Positions 26,007 through 34,039 of a stretch of DNA of 64,000 nt are shown here, piece by piece. The translations under genes and the position numbers were made by a program. Origin of the DNA: Micromonospora halotolerans (lineage in GTDB: Bacteria; Actinomycetota; Actinomycetes; Mycobacteriales; Micromonosporaceae); the NCBI RefSeq assembly GCF_032108445.1, contig NZ_CP134876.1:992001-1056000 (forward strand). Direction: 5' to 3'. The first letter of the stretch is position 1; each line of letters begins with the position of its first letter. Under the pieces are notes generated by a model, which was not told the origin of the DNA, did not search any database, and saw nothing but the letters and a program-made list of their open reading frames with translations.

Positions 26007-27082
26007 GGTGCTACCTCGGTGTCGTTTCGGTCAGGTGCGGGATCGTGCGGGACAGCGTCGAGCAGGGTCGAGACGGTGTCGGTGGCGCCCCGGCGCCACA
26101 GGTGGGCGGCCAGGGCGATGCCGGAGGCGACGTCGTCGGGCCGGGCCGCGCCGTGGCAGACCACCACGGTGCCGGCCACCCCGAGCAGGGCCGCCGCGCG
26201 GGGAGCGCCGCCGCTCGCCGGGGGCCCGCCGGCCATCGCGTACGCGCCCTCGATGGCCTTGAGCAGCACGTTGCCGGTGAAACCGTCGGTCACCACCACG
26301 TCGGCGCGGGTGCCCAGGGAGACGTCGTACCCCTCGACCAGGCCGATGTAGCGGGCGCCGCAGGGCAGCGGCACGGCGGCGAGGGCGGGGGCGGCGGAGC
26401 GGCGCAGCCGGTCGCCCTTGCCCGCCTCGGTGCCGACGGAGAGCAGCCCGACCCGGGGCGCGGTGACACCGTGCGCCACGGCCGCGTAGGCGGCGCCCAG
26501 CACGGCGTGCCGGGCCAGGGTGGCGGGTCCGGGCTCCAGGGTGCCGCCGACGTCCAGCAGCACCACCGGCCCGTCGACGGCCGGCAGGGTGGCCACCAGG
26601 GCGGGCCGGCGTACGCCGGTCCAGCGTCCGAGGCCGAGGGCGGCGGCGGTGACGGTGGCGCCGGTCGAACCGGCGGAGACGAGCGCGTCGGCGAACCCGT
26701 CGCGGACGGCGTGTACGGCCGCGCGGACGGTGCTCTCCCCGCGCGCGGCGGTGGGGTGGTCGGCCATGCCGACGACCGTCCGCACCGGGCGGACGGTGAC
26801 CCGGGCACGCTGCTCCGGGTCGAGCGCACCGATCAGCCCGTCGGCGACCTCGGTCGGTCCGACGAGCAGCAGGTGCAGGTCAGGGTCGGTACGCACGGCC
26901 CGCAGAGCGCCGTCAACCACGACGGCGGGAGCATCGTCCCCGCCGAGGAGGTCGACGGCGATCCGCGCGGTGCCCGGCTCCGCGGGCGCGCCGGCCGGGG
27001 AACGGCCGGCGGCGGTGGGAGCCGGGGCACCGGGCGAGAGCCTTGGTGCGTGCGCCACCCGACCGGTGGTCGGGGACGTCAC
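26003..27082 (-). CDS. plsX: Phosphate acyltransferase PlsX-like
   Basis: 359 residues from GTG 27082, which lies 7 bases after the rpmF stop with a GAGG site in the rpmF tail; a GTG at 27058 is an alternative. An N-terminal extension of ~40 Pro/Ala residues precedes [20 protein letters not shown], the PlsX opening. Further marks are [42 protein letters not shown] and [18 protein letters not shown]. PlsX makes acyl-phosphate from acyl-ACP for phospholipid synthesis. The rpmF-plsX pairing is classical. The sequence is somewhat divergent (DLLGGDDAP rather than DAMGGDHAP). Confidence 0.88.
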   Translation of the reverse strand: MTSPTTGRVAHAPRLSPGAPAPTAAGRSPAGAPAEPGTARIAVDLLGGDDAPAVVVDGALRAVRTDPDLHLLLVGPTEVADGLIGALDPEQRARVTVRPVRTVVGMADHPTAARGESTVRAAVHAVRDGFADALVSAGSTGATVTAAALGLGRWTGVRRPALVATLPAVDGPVVLLDVGGTLEPGPATLARHAVLGAAYAAVAHGVTAPRVGLLSVGTEAGKGDRLRRSAAPALAAVPLPCGARYIGLVEGYDVSLGTRADVVVTDGFTGNVLLKAIEGAYAMAGGPPASGGAPRAAALLGVAGTVVVCHGAARPDDVASGIALAAHLWRRGATDTVSTLLDAVPHDPAPDRNDTEVAP

Positions 27083-27089
27083 TAGGCGG

Positions 27090-27263
27090 TCAGACCTCGA
27101 GGACCTGACGGCCGTTGTAGGTGCCGCAGACGGAGCAGGCGGCGTGCGGCAGCTTGGCCGACTTGCACTGCGGGCAGGCCACGGTCGCCACAACCGCGGC
27201 CTTCCAGTTCGCCCGGCGGGCGCGGGTGTTGCTGCGCGACATCTTGCGCTTGGGGACGGCCAC
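27090..27263 (-). CDS. rpmF: 50S ribosomal protein L32
   Basis: A 57-residue L32. Start GTG 27263 follows AGGAG with 8 bases spacing. It opens AVPKRKMSRSNTRARRANWK and carries the zinc ribbon CPQC ... CSVC. It follows the YceD gene by 5 bases and precedes plsX by 7, the standard yceD-rpmF-plsX order. Confidence 0.97.
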   Translation of the reverse strand: MAVPKRKMSRSNTRARRANWKAAVVATVACPQCKSAKLPHAACSVCGTYNGRQVLEV

Positions 27264-27268
27264 GGTTC

Positions 27269-27832
27269 TTACTCCTCTGTACGGGTCAGTTGCGACAGGC
27301 CCGCCCAACGCGGGTCGACCTGCTGGTGACTGTGGTCGGCCGGCAGCTCGTCCCAGTGCACCCCACACTCGGGGCACAACCCTGGGCAGTCCTCCCGGCA
27401 GAGCGGGTTGGTCGGCAGCGCGAGCACCACCGCATCCCGCAGCGCCGGCTCCAGGTCGATCAGATCGCCCTGCATCCGGCCCACCTCGTCCTCGTCGGTC
27501 GTGTCGTCCGTGGTGCTGTTCTCGTACGCGTACAGCTCCTGGATCGTCACGGCCACCGAGTCGTCGATCTCGCGCAGGCAGCGCCCGCACTCGCCCTTGA
27601 CGGGACCGGTGACGGTCCCGGAGACGAGCACGCCCTCGGACACCGACTCCAACCTCAGGTCGAGGTCGAGGTCCGCGCCCTCCGGAACGGTGATCAACTC
27701 CACGCCGAGGTCCGCCGGTGCCGGCACGACTTGCCGATGCGTACGCAACGCGCCAGGCCGTCGCGGCAGTTCCCTCGTGTCGAGGACCAGCGGCGACCTG
27801 GGGTCGAGTTGGCTTGGCGAGTGTTTGGGCAT
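27269..27832 (-). CDS. YceD-family protein (DUF177)
   Basis: A 187-residue DUF177 protein, conserved directly before rpmF. YceD proteins are needed for 23S rRNA maturation or stability in bacteria and plants. The conserved core is GPVKGECGRCLREID, and the C-terminal cysteine cluster LCREDCPGLCPECG probably binds zinc. Translation starts at ATG 27832 with GGAG 8 bases upstream. A -10-like TAACCT (27872-27867, minus strand) lies about 35 bases before. It is the first gene of the operon that continues to mutM. Confidence 0.9.
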   Translation of the reverse strand: MPKHSPSQLDPRSPLVLDTRELPRRPGALRTHRQVVPAPADLGVELITVPEGADLDLDLRLESVSEGVLVSGTVTGPVKGECGRCLREIDDSVAVTIQELYAYENSTTDDTTDEDEVGRMQGDLIDLEPALRDAVVLALPTNPLCREDCPGLCPECGVHWDELPADHSHQQVDPRWAGLSQLTRTEE

Positions 27833-27916
27833 AGTTAGACTCCGGCCGGTGAGAGGCCGACAAAAAAGGTTACCTGGGCGACCGCCGCACCGTCGAACCG
27901 GGGGCGTCGCCGCCCC

Positions 27917-27949
27917 GGCCCGGCGGCTGCCGGCTGTCGGCCGCCGGCC
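27917..27949 (-). terminator. Probable terminator of sepIVA
   Basis: GGCCCGGCGGC (27917-27927) pairs with GCCGCCGGCC (27940-27949) with one bulged C. It lies 10-43 bases past the sepIVA stop and upstream of the YceD promoter. A run of six T's on the minus strand (27866-27861) is further down. Confidence 0.5.
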
Positions 27950-27959
27950 CGCGTGCCGC

Positions 27960-28457
27960 TCAGAAGGGTAGCGGGCGATCCGCCTCGTCCCCAGCGAAGG
28001 TGCCGATCTCCCGCAGCGCGTGCATCTTGTCCCGGCCGCGCTCTATCGAGGCGAGCGCCCGGGTCAGGAACTGCTCGAAGTTGGCCAGCGCGGTGTCGAC
28101 GTAGTCGTCGACCTCGTCGCGCAGGCGCTGCGCCTCGGCCCGGGCCTCGGCGATGATGCGGGCGCCCTCGTGCTCGGCGGAGACGGTGATCTCGTTCACC
28201 GAGACCAGGCGGGCGTGTTCCGCCTCACCCTCGCTGATGATCCGGTCGGCCTCGCGCTTGCCGGCCTCCATGATCTTGTCCCGCTCCTCCAGCAGCGCGG
28301 CGGCCCGGCGGAGGTCGGCGGGCAGCTCCACGCGCAGCTCGTCCAGGGCGGCGATCATCTCGCCCCGGTCGACCATGCAGTTGTTGCGCGACATCGGCAC
28401 GGAGCGGGCCTGCTCCACCATGGCGATCAGTTCGTCGATGCGATCGAGCGGGTCCAC
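27960..28457 (-). CDS. sepIVA: SepIVA-like septation protein (DivIVA-like coiled coil)
   Basis: 165 residues from GTG 28457 behind AGGAG-TGAG. It opens DPLDRIDELIAMVEQARSVP and continues as an almost uninterrupted charged coiled coil, with MEAGKREADRIISEGEAEHA and AEARAEAQRLRDEVDDYVDT. It corresponds by position (beside the YceD gene) and sequence type to M. tuberculosis Rv2927c, named SepIVA, a DivIVA-like protein needed for septation in mycobacteria. Function in a branching actinomycete is inferred. An inverted repeat lies upstream. Confidence 0.82.
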   Translation of the reverse strand: MDPLDRIDELIAMVEQARSVPMSRNNCMVDRGEMIAALDELRVELPADLRRAAALLEERDKIMEAGKREADRIISEGEAEHARLVSVNEITVSAEHEGARIIAEARAEAQRLRDEVDDYVDTALANFEQFLTRALASIERGRDKMHALREIGTFAGDEADRPLPF

Positions 28458-28491
28458 CGGTACCTCACTCCTGTCGTTCGTCGGCCGACCT

Positions 28492-28536
28492 ACATGATGC
28501 GGCCTGCGCCCGGGTTCGGCGCTGAACACATCATGT
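28492..28536. repeat. Inverted repeat upstream of sepIVA
   Basis: ACATGATG (28492-28499) and CATCATGT (28529-28536) are perfect 8-bp inverted copies 29 bases apart in the sepIVA upstream region, 35-79 bases before its start. A two-site operator is possible. Confidence 0.5.
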
Positions 28537-28605
28537 CGCGCATCGGCCACCGCCGCGCCACCCGCCCCCGCCCGGCGCGTCGCCCGGGGGGCCCGGCGCG
28601 GCCGG

Positions 28606-29082
28606 TCAGCGCCGCAGCCGGGCGACCAGCTCCTCGCGGACCACGTCCGGGACGTGCGCGGAAATGTCCCCGCCCCACTTGGCGACGTCCTTGACCAGGC
28701 TGGAGGAGAGGAACGAGTAGAGCGGGTTGGTCGGCATGAAGAGCGTCTCCACGCCGGCCAGGCCGATGTTCATCTGGGCCATCTGGAGCTCGTAGTCGAA
28801 GTCGCTGACCGCGCGCAGGCCCTTGATCAGCACGCTCGCGTGCTGGGCGCGGCAGAAGTCGACCAGCAGCCCTCGGAACGACTCGACCCGCACGTTGTCG
28901 TACGAGGAGGTCACCTCGCGGAGCATGTCGATCCGCTCCTCGACCGTGAACAGTCCCTGCTTCGACTGGTTGACCAGCACGCCGACGATCACCTCGTCGA
29001 AGAGCCGGCTCGCCCGGCCGATGATGTCGAGGTGTCCGTTGGTGACCGGGTCGAACGAGCCGGGACAGACCGCACGTCTCAT
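28606..29082 (-). CDS. coaD: Phosphopantetheine adenylyltransferase
   Basis: A 158-residue enzyme catalysing the fourth step of coenzyme A synthesis, from 4'-phosphopantetheine and ATP to dephospho-CoA. Nucleotidyltransferase T/HxGH motif: [16 protein letters not shown]. The second motif is [18 protein letters not shown], and [19 protein letters not shown] covers the substrate loop. The start ATG 29082 overlaps the rsmD stop by 4 bases. The length matches the family (about 159-165). Confidence 0.97.
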   Translation of the reverse strand: MRRAVCPGSFDPVTNGHLDIIGRASRLFDEVIVGVLVNQSKQGLFTVEERIDMLREVTSSYDNVRVESFRGLLVDFCRAQHASVLIKGLRAVSDFDYELQMAQMNIGLAGVETLFMPTNPLYSFLSSSLVKDVAKWGGDISAHVPDVVREELVARLRR

Positions 29083-29642
29083 GATCGGCGACCGTACCAA
29101 AGGGTGGTCTCGCCGTAACGGCGGCTGCGCTCGCCAGTGACGCCTTCCACCCACTCGACCGGTCCGGTGCGGCTGGAGCGCTCGACGACCACCAGGGCGT
29201 CCGGGGCCAGCCAGCCGCCGCCGACCAGCGCGGCCAGCATCGCGGTGATCTCGCTGTCGGGCACGGCGTAGGGCGGGTCGGCGAAGACCAGGTCGTAGGG
29301 CCCGCCGTCCGGGCCGGCGGCGAGCACGGTCGCCACCCTGCCGGTGACCAGGCGGGCGGCCGGGGCGGCCCGGAGCGCGGCGACGTTCTCCCGGATCACC
29401 CGGGCGGCCCGGGCGTCGGACTCGACGAGCAGCACGTGGGCGGCGCCCCGGGACAGCGCCTCCAGCCCGACCGCGCCGGAGCCGGCGTAGAGGTCGGCAA
29501 CGCGCGCCCCGTCGAGGTCGAGTTCGGCCTGCACGGCGCTGAACAGCGCCTCCCGGACCCGGTCGGAGGTCGGCCGGGTGCCGGCGCCGGGCGGGGCGGC
29601 GAGCCGCCGGCCGCCGAGCGTCCCGCCCACGATCCGGGTCAC
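29079..29642 (-). CDS. rsmD: 16S rRNA (guanine966-N2)-methyltransferase
   Basis: 187 residues from GTG 29642 with GGGAG upstream; longer in-frame starts lack a site. It opens [17 protein letters not shown] and includes [11 protein letters not shown], the SAM motif [20 protein letters not shown] and the catalytic tetrad LVFADPPYA. It methylates G966 in 16S rRNA. It is coupled to coaD, the usual rsmD-coaD pair. Confidence 0.96.
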   Translation of the reverse strand: MTRIVGGTLGGRRLAAPPGAGTRPTSDRVREALFSAVQAELDLDGARVADLYAGSGAVGLEALSRGAAHVLLVESDARAARVIRENVAALRAAPAARLVTGRVATVLAAGPDGGPYDLVFADPPYAVPDSEITAMLAALVGGGWLAPDALVVVERSSRTGPVEWVEGVTGERSRRYGETTLWYGRRS

Positions 29643-29889
29643 CGTCGCTCCCTGCGCATGCCCCGACGCTACGCGATGTCCGGATCGGGGCGCGCGGACC
29701 ACCCCGCGGCCACGGCTCGTCACGACTCGTACATCAATGATCTCAAATCTATACCGGACCCTTTACGACCCGTCGGTTGCGGTAACGCCCGTGCTGTCGA
29801 TCTCGCTAGGGTCTGCCCGATTGTCGTGCGGACGCGTGGCTCCGGTCCGTCCGCCGCATTCCCCCATCCTCCCCTCACCAGGAGTAGGC

Positions 29890-30822
29890 GTGAACCGTCT
29901 CCACCTCCGGCGTGCCGCCGTCCTCACCGCCGGCACGCTGATCGGCCTCGTGGGCGTGGCCACCGTCGCCGGCCCCGCCGCGGCCCACCACCCCGAGCCG
30001 TCGGGCAGCTACTGCGCCACCAAGGACGGCAAGGTCACCGTCAACTGGTCGGTGATCAGCAGCGAGACCGACATCTCCGGTCGCATCACCAAGCTGGAGT
30101 CCACCGTGCCCGGCCCCGTCACCGGCGCGCTGGCCGTCGGCGCGGAACTGAAGAAGCAGGGCGACGGGCCGCTCACCGGGACCCAGACCCACACCTTCCA
30201 GGGCGCCATCCCCAAGCTGGAGCTGACCGTCGGCGCGCACTGGGAGCGGGGCCAGCAGTCCCACGACGGGGAGCGCACCGTCGTGGCCCAGCCCAGCCGG
30301 AACTGCGAGGCGGAGGAGACCCCGTCGCCGTCGCCCAGCTCGCCGTCGCCGAGCGCCACGCCCGAGCCGAGCAGGTCGCCGGAGCCCACCCCGTCGCCGT
30401 CCGTCTCCAACCCGCCGAGCCCGTCCGCTCCGGCTGAGCCGGCCGAGCCGATCTTCAAGCTGGACCAGGACTGCGACACGATGACCTTCATCGTGGAGAA
30501 CCCGGCGAAGGGCATCCCCTTCACCGCCACGCTGACCACCGAGAAGGGCCTCACCAAGAAGCTCGCCTCCCAGCCGGGCGGGACCGCCTCGGCCGAGTTC
30601 GACGCCTACCAGGGCCTCAAGGTCACCGTGAAGTACGACGTGGTCGAGGACTCCGAGACCATCCCCTACACCCAGCCGCGGGACTGCTCCGGCCAGGGTG
30701 GCGGACTGCCCGTCACCGGTCCGGCCGCGGGCGCCATCGCCGGTGGCGCCGCCGTGCTGCTCGCCGCCGGTGCGGCGCTGTTCGTGACGGCCCGCCGTCG
30801 CCGGATCCGCTTCACCGCCTGA
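29890..30822 (+). CDS. LPXTG-type sortase substrate, cell-surface protein
   Basis: 310 residues from GTG 29890 with AGGAG upstream. A signal peptide (VLTAGTLIGLVGVATVAGPAAA) is followed by a mature region with two similar-sized domains. They are separated by a Ser/Pro linker rich in PSPSP repeats (residues ~140-185). The C-terminus has the sortase signal LPVTG, a hydrophobic helix and RRRR. The two cysteines in each half suggest disulfides. The protein is presumably exported and anchored to the wall by a class E or similar sortase. No enzymatic domain is recognised. Upstream (29643-29889) is relatively A/T-rich. Confidence 0.85.
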   Translation: MNRLHLRRAAVLTAGTLIGLVGVATVAGPAAAHHPEPSGSYCATKDGKVTVNWSVISSETDISGRITKLESTVPGPVTGALAVGAELKKQGDGPLTGTQTHTFQGAIPKLELTVGAHWERGQQSHDGERTVVAQPSRNCEAEETPSPSPSSPSPSATPEPSRSPEPTPSPSVSNPPSPSAPAEPAEPIFKLDQDCDTMTFIVENPAKGIPFTATLTTEKGLTKKLASQPGGTASAEFDAYQGLKVTVKYDVVEDSETIPYTQPRDCSGQGGGLPVTGPAAGAIAGGAAVLLAAGAALFVTARRRRIRFTA

Positions 30823-30835
30823 TCCACCGCATCGC

Positions 30836-30873
30836 CCGAGGGCGCGCCGACCAGCCGGCCGGCGCGCCCTCGG
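30836..30873. terminator. Bidirectional terminator
   Basis: A perfect 14-bp stem CCGAGGGCGCGCCG / CGGCGCGCCCTCGG (30836-30849 and 30860-30873) sits between the convergent LPXTG and serine hydrolase genes, touching the latter's stop codon. Confidence 0.8.
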
Positions 30874-30874
30874 C

Positions 30875-31801
30875 TCATTCCAGCTCCGCCTTCAGCAGGG
30901 CGGGGTCGATCTCCGCCTGGTTGGTCAGCACCACCAGACGCCGGTCGGAGTCGGGGAACCAGCCCGCGAAGGCCTTGTAGCCACCGTTGTCCCCGGAGTG
31001 GTGGATCGCCCGCTCCCCGGCCAGCGTGCCGACGAACCAGCCGTAGCCGTACGACTCGCCGGGGCGGCCGGTGGGCGCGTGCGGGGCGGTCATGGCGGCC
31101 GCCGCGGCGGGCTCGAGCAGCCGACCCCGGCGGGGCACGTCCAGCCAGGTGAGCAGGTCCGCCCCCGTGCACCACACGTCCCCGGCGCCCATGCTCACCG
31201 TGTCCAGGTCCCAGGACGGCACCGGCCGGCCGCCCTCGTGCCCGGTCGCCACGTCGTCCCGCCCGTCGGCGGCACCGGCGAAGCTGCCCGTCATGCCGAG
31301 CGGCGCGAACACCTCGTCGGCCAGGAACGCGGCGTACGGCCGGTCGGCCGCGCGCTCGACGGCCCGGGCCAGCAGGACGTAGCCGGGGCTGCTGTAGTGC
31401 CAGGTGGCGCCCGGGGCGGACAGCGGCGGCAGGCTGGCGAAGATTCCCAGCAGCTCGTCCGGCTCGGCGGGCGCGGCCAGGTCGATCATCGGGTAGTCCT
31501 CCCAGTGGCCGAGCCCGGAGGTGTGGGTGAGCAGGTGGTGCAGAGTGATCCCGGACCAGGCCGGCTGGGGGTGCGGCAGCCAGCGGTTGACCGGGTCGGT
31601 CAGGCGCAGCGCGCCCCGCCCGGCGAGGAGCTGCACGGCGGCGGCCGCCATCTGCTTGCTGATGGACGCGATCTGGAACCGGGTCGCGGGCGTGCAGGGC
31701 GACGCGGTGGCCGCGTCGGCCGCGCCGGTGACCCGGGACATCAGGATGTCGTCGCCCTGTGCCAGCAGGAGCACGCCGCGGTCGAGAGAGGGTTTCGGCA
31801 T
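30875..31801 (-). CDS. Serine hydrolase, class C beta-lactamase/esterase-like
   Basis: A 308-residue penicillin-binding-protein-like serine hydrolase. The SxxK motif SISKQM (~48-53), HHLLTHTSGL and a Tyr-containing motif (YSSPGYVLLARAVE) are visible, together with the later IHHSGDNGGYKAF loop. No signal peptide is seen, so a cytoplasmic or non-classical enzyme is likely. Members include D-aminopeptidases and esterases; antibiotic resistance is not implied. Confidence 0.85.
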   Translation of the reverse strand: MPKPSLDRGVLLLAQGDDILMSRVTGAADAATASPCTPATRFQIASISKQMAAAAVQLLAGRGALRLTDPVNRWLPHPQPAWSGITLHHLLTHTSGLGHWEDYPMIDLAAPAEPDELLGIFASLPPLSAPGATWHYSSPGYVLLARAVERAADRPYAAFLADEVFAPLGMTGSFAGAADGRDDVATGHEGGRPVPSWDLDTVSMGAGDVWCTGADLLTWLDVPRRGRLLEPAAAAAMTAPHAPTGRPGESYGYGWFVGTLAGERAIHHSGDNGGYKAFAGWFPDSDRRLVVLTNQAEIDPALLKAELE

Positions 31802-31837
31802 CGGACGAGCCTAGGCCGGGATGGCCGCCCGGTGGGA

Positions 31838-34039
31838 TCAGCCCTTCTCCAGGTATTCGGCGCGTTCGGAGTCGACCAGGGCGGCCACCGACGCGGCCAG
31901 CGCCGGATGGCGGGCCAGCTCCGGATCCTCCTCGACCAGGGTGATCGCCTCGGCCCGGGCGTCGCGGATCAGGTCGGTGTCGCGCAGCAGCGACAGCAGG
32001 CGCAGGTGGGACCGGCGGCCGGACTGGGTGGCGCCCAGCACGTCGCCCTCCCGGCGCTGCTCCAGGTCCAGCTCGGCGAGCTTGAACCCGTCGGTGGTGG
32101 AGGCGACCGCGTCGAGCCGTTCCCGGGCGGAGGAGCCCTCCATCGCCTCGCTGACCAGCAGGCAGAGGCCGGCGGCCGAGCCCCGGCCCACCCGGCCGCG
32201 CAGCTGGTGCAGCTGGGAGACGCCGAACCGGTCGGCGTCCAGCACGATCATCACGGTGGCGTTGGGCACGTTGACGCCCACCTCGACCACCGTGGTCGCC
32301 ACCAGCACGTCCAGGTCGCCGGCGGCGAACGAGCGCATCACCGAGTCCTTCTCGTCGGCCGGCAGCCGCCCGTGCAGCACCCCGATCCGCAGGCCGTGCA
32401 GCGGCCCCTCGGCGAGCAGCGGGGCCACCTCGGTCACCGCGAGGGGCGGCCGACGACCGTTGTCGTCCTCTCGGGGTGCCTCCTCGTCCGACGCGGGACC
32501 GTCACCGATCCGCGGGCACACCACGTACGCCTGGTGTCCCTTGGCGACCTCCTCGCGCAGCCGGCGCCAGGCCCGGTCGAGGAAGGCCGGCTTCTCGGCG
32601 GCCGGCACCACGTGCGAGGCGATCGGCGAGCGACCCTGCGGCAGCTGCGACAGCGTGGAGATCTCCAGGTCGCCGTAGACGGTCATGGCGACCGTGCGCG
32701 GGATCGGGGTGGCCGTCATGACGAGCACGTGCGGCGGCTGGTCGGCCTTGGCCCGCAGCGCGTCCCGCTGCTCCACGCCGAACCGGTGCTGCTCGTCGAC
32801 CACCACGAGCCCCAGGTCGGAGAAGTCGACACCCTCGTAGAGCAGGGCGTGGGTGCCGAGCACGATGCCGGCCCGCCCCTCGGCCACCTCGGTGAGGGCC
32901 CGCCGGCGGGCGGCCGCGCCCAGCGAACCGGTGACCAGCTCCACCCGGGTGGCGTCGTCGGCGGCGCCCAGCTCCCCGGCCTGCGCGAGCGGGCCGAGCA
33001 GGTCGAGCATGCCCCGGTGGTGCTGGGCGGCGAGCACCTCGGTCGGGGCGAGCAGCGCGGCCTGCCCGCCGGCGTCGACCACCTGGAGCATGGCCCGCAG
33101 CGCCACCACGGTCTTGCCGCTGCCCACCTCGCCCTGGAGCAGCCGGTGCATCGGGTGCGCGGTGGCCAGGTCGGCGGCGATCTCCCGGCCGACGGCCTGC
33201 TGGCCGGACGTCAGCTCGTAGGGCAGTCGGGCGTCGAACGCGTCGAGCAGCCCGCCGCGCTTCGCCGGCCGGGCCTTCGCCGGCCACGCCGCGGCCCGGT
33301 GCTTGCGCTGCACCAGGGTGAGCTGCACGGCGAACGCCTCGTCCCACTTGAGCCGGCGGCGCGCTTTGTAGAGCTCCTCCTTGCTGGTGGGCCGGTGGAT
33401 CTCGCGCAGCGCGGCGCCGATGCCGACCAGGTTGCGGCTGGCCCGCACGGTGGCCGGCAGCGGGTCGTCCGGCGGGGTGAAGGTGTCCAGCACCACCCGG
33501 ACGCAGCGGGCGATCACCCAGGTCGGCACGGCCGCCGCGGCCGGGTAGACCGGGATGAGCGCCCCGGCGAACTCCTCGACCTCCTCGTTGGCCGCCGCCT
33601 CGCCGTCGCCGCCCTCGCCGAGCAGCACGTATTCCGGGCCGTTGAGCTGCCGCTTGCCCCGGAACTCGGTCACCTTGCCGGCGAACAGCCCCCAGCGGCC
33701 GGGGCGCAGCTCCCGCTCCCGCCACGCCTGGTTGCCGAAGAAGGTGCAGGTGAGCACCCCGCCGGAGCCGTCACCGACGGTGACCTCCAGCAGGTTGCCC
33801 CGGCGCTGCCGCATCGGCCGGACCGCGGTGCGCTGCACCTGCGCCAGCACGGTGACCTGCTCCCCCACGTCCAGCGAGCGGATGTCGGTGTGCTCGCCGC
33901 GCTCGTCGTAGCGGCGGGGGAAGTGGTAGATCAGGTCGCCGGCGGTGTGCAGGTCGAGGTGGCTCGCCAGGGCCTTGGCGGTGCGCTCCCCGACCAGCTT
34001 CTTGAGCGGCGTGTCCACCGTGGCCGGTTCGCTCGTCAT
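31838..34039 (-). CDS. recG: ATP-dependent DNA helicase RecG
   Basis: 733 residues from ATG 34039, overlapping the DAK2 gene stop by 4 bases. RecG reverses stalled replication forks and processes R-loops. The wedge/OB domain (residues ~50-180) contains VLAQVQRTAVRPMRQ and LTCTFFGNQAW. The helicase motifs are LLQGEVGSGKT (I), DEQHRFGVEQR (II), VMTATPIPRT (III) and the C-terminal GRVGRGSAAGLCLL (VI) followed by the TRG-type hook region. Length matches the family. An acidic insertion (SDEEAPREDDNGRR) occurs between motifs III and IV. Confidence 0.97.
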   Translation of the reverse strand: MTSEPATVDTPLKKLVGERTAKALASHLDLHTAGDLIYHFPRRYDERGEHTDIRSLDVGEQVTVLAQVQRTAVRPMRQRRGNLLEVTVGDGSGGVLTCTFFGNQAWRERELRPGRWGLFAGKVTEFRGKRQLNGPEYVLLGEGGDGEAAANEEVEEFAGALIPVYPAAAAVPTWVIARCVRVVLDTFTPPDDPLPATVRASRNLVGIGAALREIHRPTSKEELYKARRRLKWDEAFAVQLTLVQRKHRAAAWPAKARPAKRGGLLDAFDARLPYELTSGQQAVGREIAADLATAHPMHRLLQGEVGSGKTVVALRAMLQVVDAGGQAALLAPTEVLAAQHHRGMLDLLGPLAQAGELGAADDATRVELVTGSLGAAARRRALTEVAEGRAGIVLGTHALLYEGVDFSDLGLVVVDEQHRFGVEQRDALRAKADQPPHVLVMTATPIPRTVAMTVYGDLEISTLSQLPQGRSPIASHVVPAAEKPAFLDRAWRRLREEVAKGHQAYVVCPRIGDGPASDEEAPREDDNGRRPPLAVTEVAPLLAEGPLHGLRIGVLHGRLPADEKDSVMRSFAAGDLDVLVATTVVEVGVNVPNATVMIVLDADRFGVSQLHQLRGRVGRGSAAGLCLLVSEAMEGSSARERLDAVASTTDGFKLAELDLEQRREGDVLGATQSGRRSHLRLLSLLRDTDLIRDARAEAITLVEEDPELARHPALAASVAALVDSERAEYLEKG

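Noticed and set aside
27832..27872. Leaderless start of the YceD gene
   Set aside because: A TAACT-like sequence just before the ATG lacks the TANNNT form, and a GGAG site and an upstream -10 fit better.
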